A DNA stretch of 64,000 nt from Verrucomicrobiia bacterium (GTDB lineage Bacteria > Verrucomicrobiota > Verrucomicrobiia > Limisphaerales > DASXHY01): contig DASPIL010000021.1 of the NCBI GenBank assembly GCA_035629175.1, positions 1-64,000 of the forward strand, given 5' to 3'. The position numbers were made by a program, and so were the translations under genes. The stretch's first letter is position 1. Each line of letters begins with the position of its first letter. Shown piece by piece: positions 61,405-64,000 of this stretch. The notes beneath the pieces were generated by a model. It searched no databases. It was not told the origin of the DNA and saw only the letters and a list, made by a program, of their open reading frames with translations.

Positions 61405-62640
61405 TTACGCTGTGCGTCTCTTCTTCCAGATGTAGCGTCCCATCAGCACGCGCAGCACCGCGGTGAGCGGAATTGCAAGGATTCCTCCCAGCAATCCGCC
61501 GAGCAAAGTGGTACCTGCCATCACGGCAATAATGATCGTCAGCGGATGCAAGCCGACGCGATCGCCCATGATCTTGGGCGCGATCAGCACGCCCTCCAGT
61601 GCCTGCACCACGGCAAAAACAATCAGGACGTATAACGGATGCAGCCAGTCACCGAATTGAACCAGCGCGATGATCACGGCCGCAACGGACAACACGATTG
61701 CGCCAAGGAATGGAATGAGCGTGAGAAAGATGGCTGCGAATCCAAGCAGCACCGCGTAGGGCAGGCCAATGATCAGGAAACCGATGGTATAGAGCAGCGC
61801 GTCGCAGATCGCCACCAGCACCTGCCCCCGGAAGAATGCGATCAGGTATTCATTGATCGAGTTGAGGATGAAAACGAGTTCCTCCTTCAGCTTGGAATCC
61901 GAAAGCGGAAGATAACGCGTCCAGCTTGATTCAATGCCGCGCTTCTCGAGCAGCAGATAAAAGGTGTAGATCGGCACCAGCGCGAGCCCCACCAGCACCC
62001 CAATCCACGATGCCACGCGGGTTACCTGTTCAAGCACCCATTTCCCCGCCTTCGGCAGAAGGCTGGTAGCGGATTGGATTGTATCGGCACCCAAAGCTCC
62101 ACTGAGCAGCGTCGGGTTGTTTGTTGATGCCGACGGCGTGTTGGTTGCGGTTTGCACGATAACCTCGCCTTGGTCATTCGTGACGGCAGACGGAAGCGGC
62201 GTCACCGCCGTTTTCTTTGGTCCCGACGGCTGGAGAAAACGCTGCACCGTGGGATTTTCGATCCATTCGGTGACGCGCCGTTGCAGACGCTCCGCGTACT
62301 CGGGAGCATTCTTTGCCAGCTCGCGGGTTTGAAAAACGATTTGAGGAATGACACTGCCCACGGCTCCGGCGACAAGCACCAGCGCCACCAGGAAGACGCA
62401 CAGGATCGCGCGCGGCCGCGGGATGCCTTTCTTTTCAAGCCAATCGACGACTGGATCGAGAAGGTAGGCAACCACGCCGGCAACGGCGAGCGGCCACAGC
62501 ACCGGCGCAAGGATTTGAACCACCTTGCCAAGCCCCCAAATCAGACCCACAACCAGGCTCACCATTATGGCGATCGACAGGCCTGTGATAGCCATCCACA
62601 CAATTCGCGCCTGCTTCGCCGATGGTGGAGGAAAGCTCAT
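61405..62640 (-). CDS. AI-2E/PerM family transporter
   Basis: A 411-residue inner-membrane protein with about eight hydrophobic segments and a soluble insertion near residues 130-200 rich in Thr/Pro. The C-terminal part is typical: FFRGQVLVAICDALLYTIGFLIIGLPYAVLLGFAAIFLTLIPFLG, LEGVLIAPKIMGDRVGLHPLTIIIAVMAG and GGLLGGILAIPLTAVLRVL. Family members include the TqsA/PerM proteins; many transport unknown compounds and the name AI-2E should be taken loosely. It lies 9 bases downstream of proC, so they are one transcript. Confidence 0.92.
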   Translation of the reverse strand: MSFPPPSAKQARIVWMAITGLSIAIMVSLVVGLIWGLGKVVQILAPVLWPLAVAGVVAYLLDPVVDWLEKKGIPRPRAILCVFLVALVLVAGAVGSVIPQIVFQTRELAKNAPEYAERLQRRVTEWIENPTVQRFLQPSGPKKTAVTPLPSAVTNDQGEVIVQTATNTPSASTNNPTLLSGALGADTIQSATSLLPKAGKWVLEQVTRVASWIGVLVGLALVPIYTFYLLLEKRGIESSWTRYLPLSDSKLKEELVFILNSINEYLIAFFRGQVLVAICDALLYTIGFLIIGLPYAVLLGFAAIFLTLIPFLGAIVLSVAAVIIALVQFGDWLHPLYVLIVFAVVQALEGVLIAPKIMGDRVGLHPLTIIIAVMAGTTLLGGLLGGILAIPLTAVLRVLMGRYIWKKRRTA

Positions 62641-62649
62641 GTTCTCTGA

Positions 62650-63465
62650 TCAGGCCTGCCCAAGCTTCTTCGATTTCTCAGCCGCCGCGCGAACGGCGCT
62701 CATGACGGTTCCCCGGAATCCCCCGTTCTCCAACTGGTGCAACCCTTCAATCGTTGTGCCGCCAGAGCTTGTCACCATGTCCTTCAGCGCACCGGGATGC
62801 AGCCCCGTTTCGAGCACCATGCGAGCCGCGCCCGATACGGTCTGCGCAGCAAGCTGGGTCGCGACATCGCGCGGCAAACCAGCCGCCACGCCGCCATCGC
62901 TTAATGCCTCAATGAACATGTAAACGTAAGCTGGCCCGCTGCCACTCAATCCAGTCACCGCATCCAGCAGATATTCCTTCACCTGCACAGCGACTCCCAG
63001 CGACGACAGCAGGCGTTGCGTCAGCTGGCTGTCGGCGGAGGAAGCAAAGTCCCCGGGCGTGAACGCACTCGCCGACGCCCCGATCAATGCGGGTGTGTTG
63101 GGCATCACACGCACGATGCGCGACCGGTCCGGAAGGCCGGCTTGCAAACGGGCAATGTTGATGCCTGCAGCAATGGAGATGATCAGATGATCCTGTCCGA
63201 GGAAATTCCGGATTTCCGCCAGAACACCCGAAACCTGGTCCGGCTTGACCGCGAGAATCAGCACATTGGCGAACTGCACGACGTCCGAATTGCGGGAGGT
63301 CGTTCGGGCGCCGACCGCCTTTGCGAACGCAGCCGCGGCAGCCTCACTGGAGTCGCTGGCGATCACCTGGCCCGCAGCCACCAGGCCGGCATTCACGAAA
63401 CCTTTTGCAAGGGCAGTTGCCATTTTACCGGCGCCCAGGAATCCAATGGACAAAGTGGCTGACAT
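62650..63465 (-). CDS. proC: Pyrroline-5-carboxylate reductase
   Basis: A 271-residue NADPH enzyme that makes proline from pyrroline-5-carboxylate. SIGFLGAGKMATALAKGF is the Rossmann motif, LILAVKPDQVSGVL and ISIAAGINIARLQAGL follow, VRVMPNTPALIGA is the conserved middle motif, and VTGLSGSGPAYVYMFIEALSDGGVAAGLPRDVA with SSGGTTIEGL forms the signature end. Full length, followed by the AI-2E-type gene. Confidence 0.97.
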   Translation of the reverse strand: MSATLSIGFLGAGKMATALAKGFVNAGLVAAGQVIASDSSEAAAAAFAKAVGARTTSRNSDVVQFANVLILAVKPDQVSGVLAEIRNFLGQDHLIISIAAGINIARLQAGLPDRSRIVRVMPNTPALIGASASAFTPGDFASSADSQLTQRLLSSLGVAVQVKEYLLDAVTGLSGSGPAYVYMFIEALSDGGVAAGLPRDVATQLAAQTVSGAARMVLETGLHPGALKDMVTSSGGTTIEGLHQLENGGFRGTVMSAVRAAAEKSKKLGQA

Positions 63466-63530
63466 GCGGCGCTTTTCTAACAGGCCGGCGCGAAGGTGTC
63501 ACTTTCCAACTTCAGGACCGTTCAACTCCC

Positions 63531-63702
63531 GTGGCGGAAGGCATCCTTGCCTGCCGTGGAGGGCGCGCATCCTTGCCGCCCGGAAAGAAAGGAAAAAGTG
63601 CGAGAGACGCTTGAGTTTTCAACCTCGCCCGACGAGGCCTCATGTTCCTTCCGCCGGGCTTGGAAGCCCCGGCTCTACGGCAGGCAGGATGCCCGCCGCT
63701 AC
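63531..63702. repeat. Repeat element with inverted ends, copy 1
   Basis: About 172 bp, repeated 179 bp downstream. The arms GGCATCCTTGCCTGCC (63540-63555) and GGCAGGCAGGATGCC (63679-63693) are inverted, differing by one inserted base. A pair of such arms and a GC-rich centre could fold into a large hairpin. It resembles a small non-autonomous repeat (MITE/REP-like); no transposase is near. Confidence 0.8.
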
Positions 63703-63709
63703 AGCTTTC

Positions 63710-63881
63710 GTGGCGGCTGGCATCCTTGCCTGCCGTGGAGGGCGCGCATCCTTGCCGTCCGGAAAGAAAGGGGAAAGGGCGAGAGACGCTTGAGTTTTCA
63801 ACCTCGTCCGACGATGCCTGATGTTCCTTCCGCCGGGCTTGGAAGCCCCGGCTCTACGGCAGGCAGGATGCCCGCCGCTAC
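63710..63881. repeat. Repeat element with inverted ends, copy 2
   Basis: Nearly the same sequence as copy 1 with few substitutions (for example GGCGGAAGGC in copy 1 against GGCGGCTGGC here, and GCCCGGAAAG against GTCCGGAAAG). The inverted arms are kept. The two copies stand in direct orientation separated by 7 bp. Confidence 0.8.
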
Positions 63882-63916
63882 TGCGGAGGCCGGACAGGTT
63901 TCGAAACCTGCGCTAT

Positions 63917-64000
63917 TCACGTCACCTCCTCCAGCGTCCCATCGGCGCGCAATCGGAATTTTCGTCCGCGCCACTCCACTGTGTTTCCCGCGAATGCAAA
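63917..64000 (-). CDS. C-terminal fragment of a probable glycosyltransferase (window edge)
   Basis: The gene runs off the right edge; the visible 27 C-terminal residues include AGNTVEWRGRKFRLRADG. A 'VEWRGRKYRL' ending is common in HpnI/ceramide glucosyltransferase-like GT2/GT21 enzymes (for example hopanoid glycosyltransferases). The stop is TGA at 63917-63919. The assignment rests on this short tail only. Confidence 0.5.
   Translation of the reverse strand, partial: FAFAGNTVEWRGRKFRLRADGTLEEVT

Larger units (their letters stand above)
63466..63916. other. Intergenic region holding two copies of a repeat element
   Basis: No gene is supportable. The two repeat copies fill most of it. A plus-strand frame reading through both copies gives Arg-rich peptides that repeat each other (GGRASLPSGKKG), which is a repeat artefact. 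Confidence 0.6.

Overview
The window looks like a chromosomal stretch of a free-living Verrucomicrobiota bacterium, probably of the Pedosphaera/Limisphaera side of the phylum. Three things suggest this: the prepilin-like protein beginning [17 protein letters not shown] with an H-X-DG-type tail; many secreted LamG, Ig, GH172 (DUF2961) and Gfo/Idh/MocA proteins with Sec or Tat signals; and long 'word-like' intergenic repeats. This is inference from gene style, as there is no rRNA marker here.

Layout. (1) 0.9-10.1 kb, minus strand: a glycan operon. A LamG protein, a GH172 and a GH127 enzyme are followed by a ribose-type ABC importer (ATPase, permease, lipoprotein binding protein), with 4-base overlaps between GH127/ATPase and ATPase/permease. 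(2) 10-22.6 kb: a zinc-ribbon lipoprotein, a prepilin-like protein, an unusual LuxR-type regulator, an organophosphate transporter beside a phosphodiesterase-like enzyme, a GH43-like and a second GH172 enzyme, an alpha/alpha-barrel protein, a ChrA transporter and two small membrane proteins. (3) 22.6-24 kb: non-coding DNA with a ~257-bp tandem repeat. (4) 24-37.4 kb: more polysaccharide degradation (Ig/LVIVD protein, GH105, alginate-lyase-like protein, DUF4450 protein, Gfo/Idh/MocA oxidoreductase, GH43-like protein) with trpF and trpB downstream on the same strand, and a tRNA-Arg(CCU). (5) 37.6-50.5 kb: response regulator, DUF6600 lipoprotein, ACT protein, GH13 amylase, UbiX and UbiA, then a sensory block (histidine kinase, CheB-CheR-PAS fusion, stand-alone CheB with a zinc ribbon) and a CoA-binding protein. 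(6) 50.6-63.5 kb: housekeeping genes, namely a three-subunit succinate dehydrogenase/fumarate reductase, HAD phosphatase, folC, two small heat-shock proteins, tRNA-Tyr(GUA), ffh, rpmE, prfA, another HAD protein, an AI-2E family permease and proC. (7) 63.5-64 kb: two copies of a ~172-bp repeat with inverted ends and the 3' end of a probable glycosyltransferase.

How the parts fit: the glycan genes suggest growth on furanose-rich and pectin-like plant or algal polysaccharides. Secreted hydrolases and lyases release sugars and the ABC importer takes them up. The least ordinary items are the regulator with two integrase-arm-like repeats and an Asn in place of the phospho-acceptor Asp, the furanosidase-importer operon, the CheB/CheR sensory block without CheA, the two repeat families, and a secreted protein whose only sensible start codon appears to be ATT. 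No CRISPR array, insertion sequence or prophage is visible.
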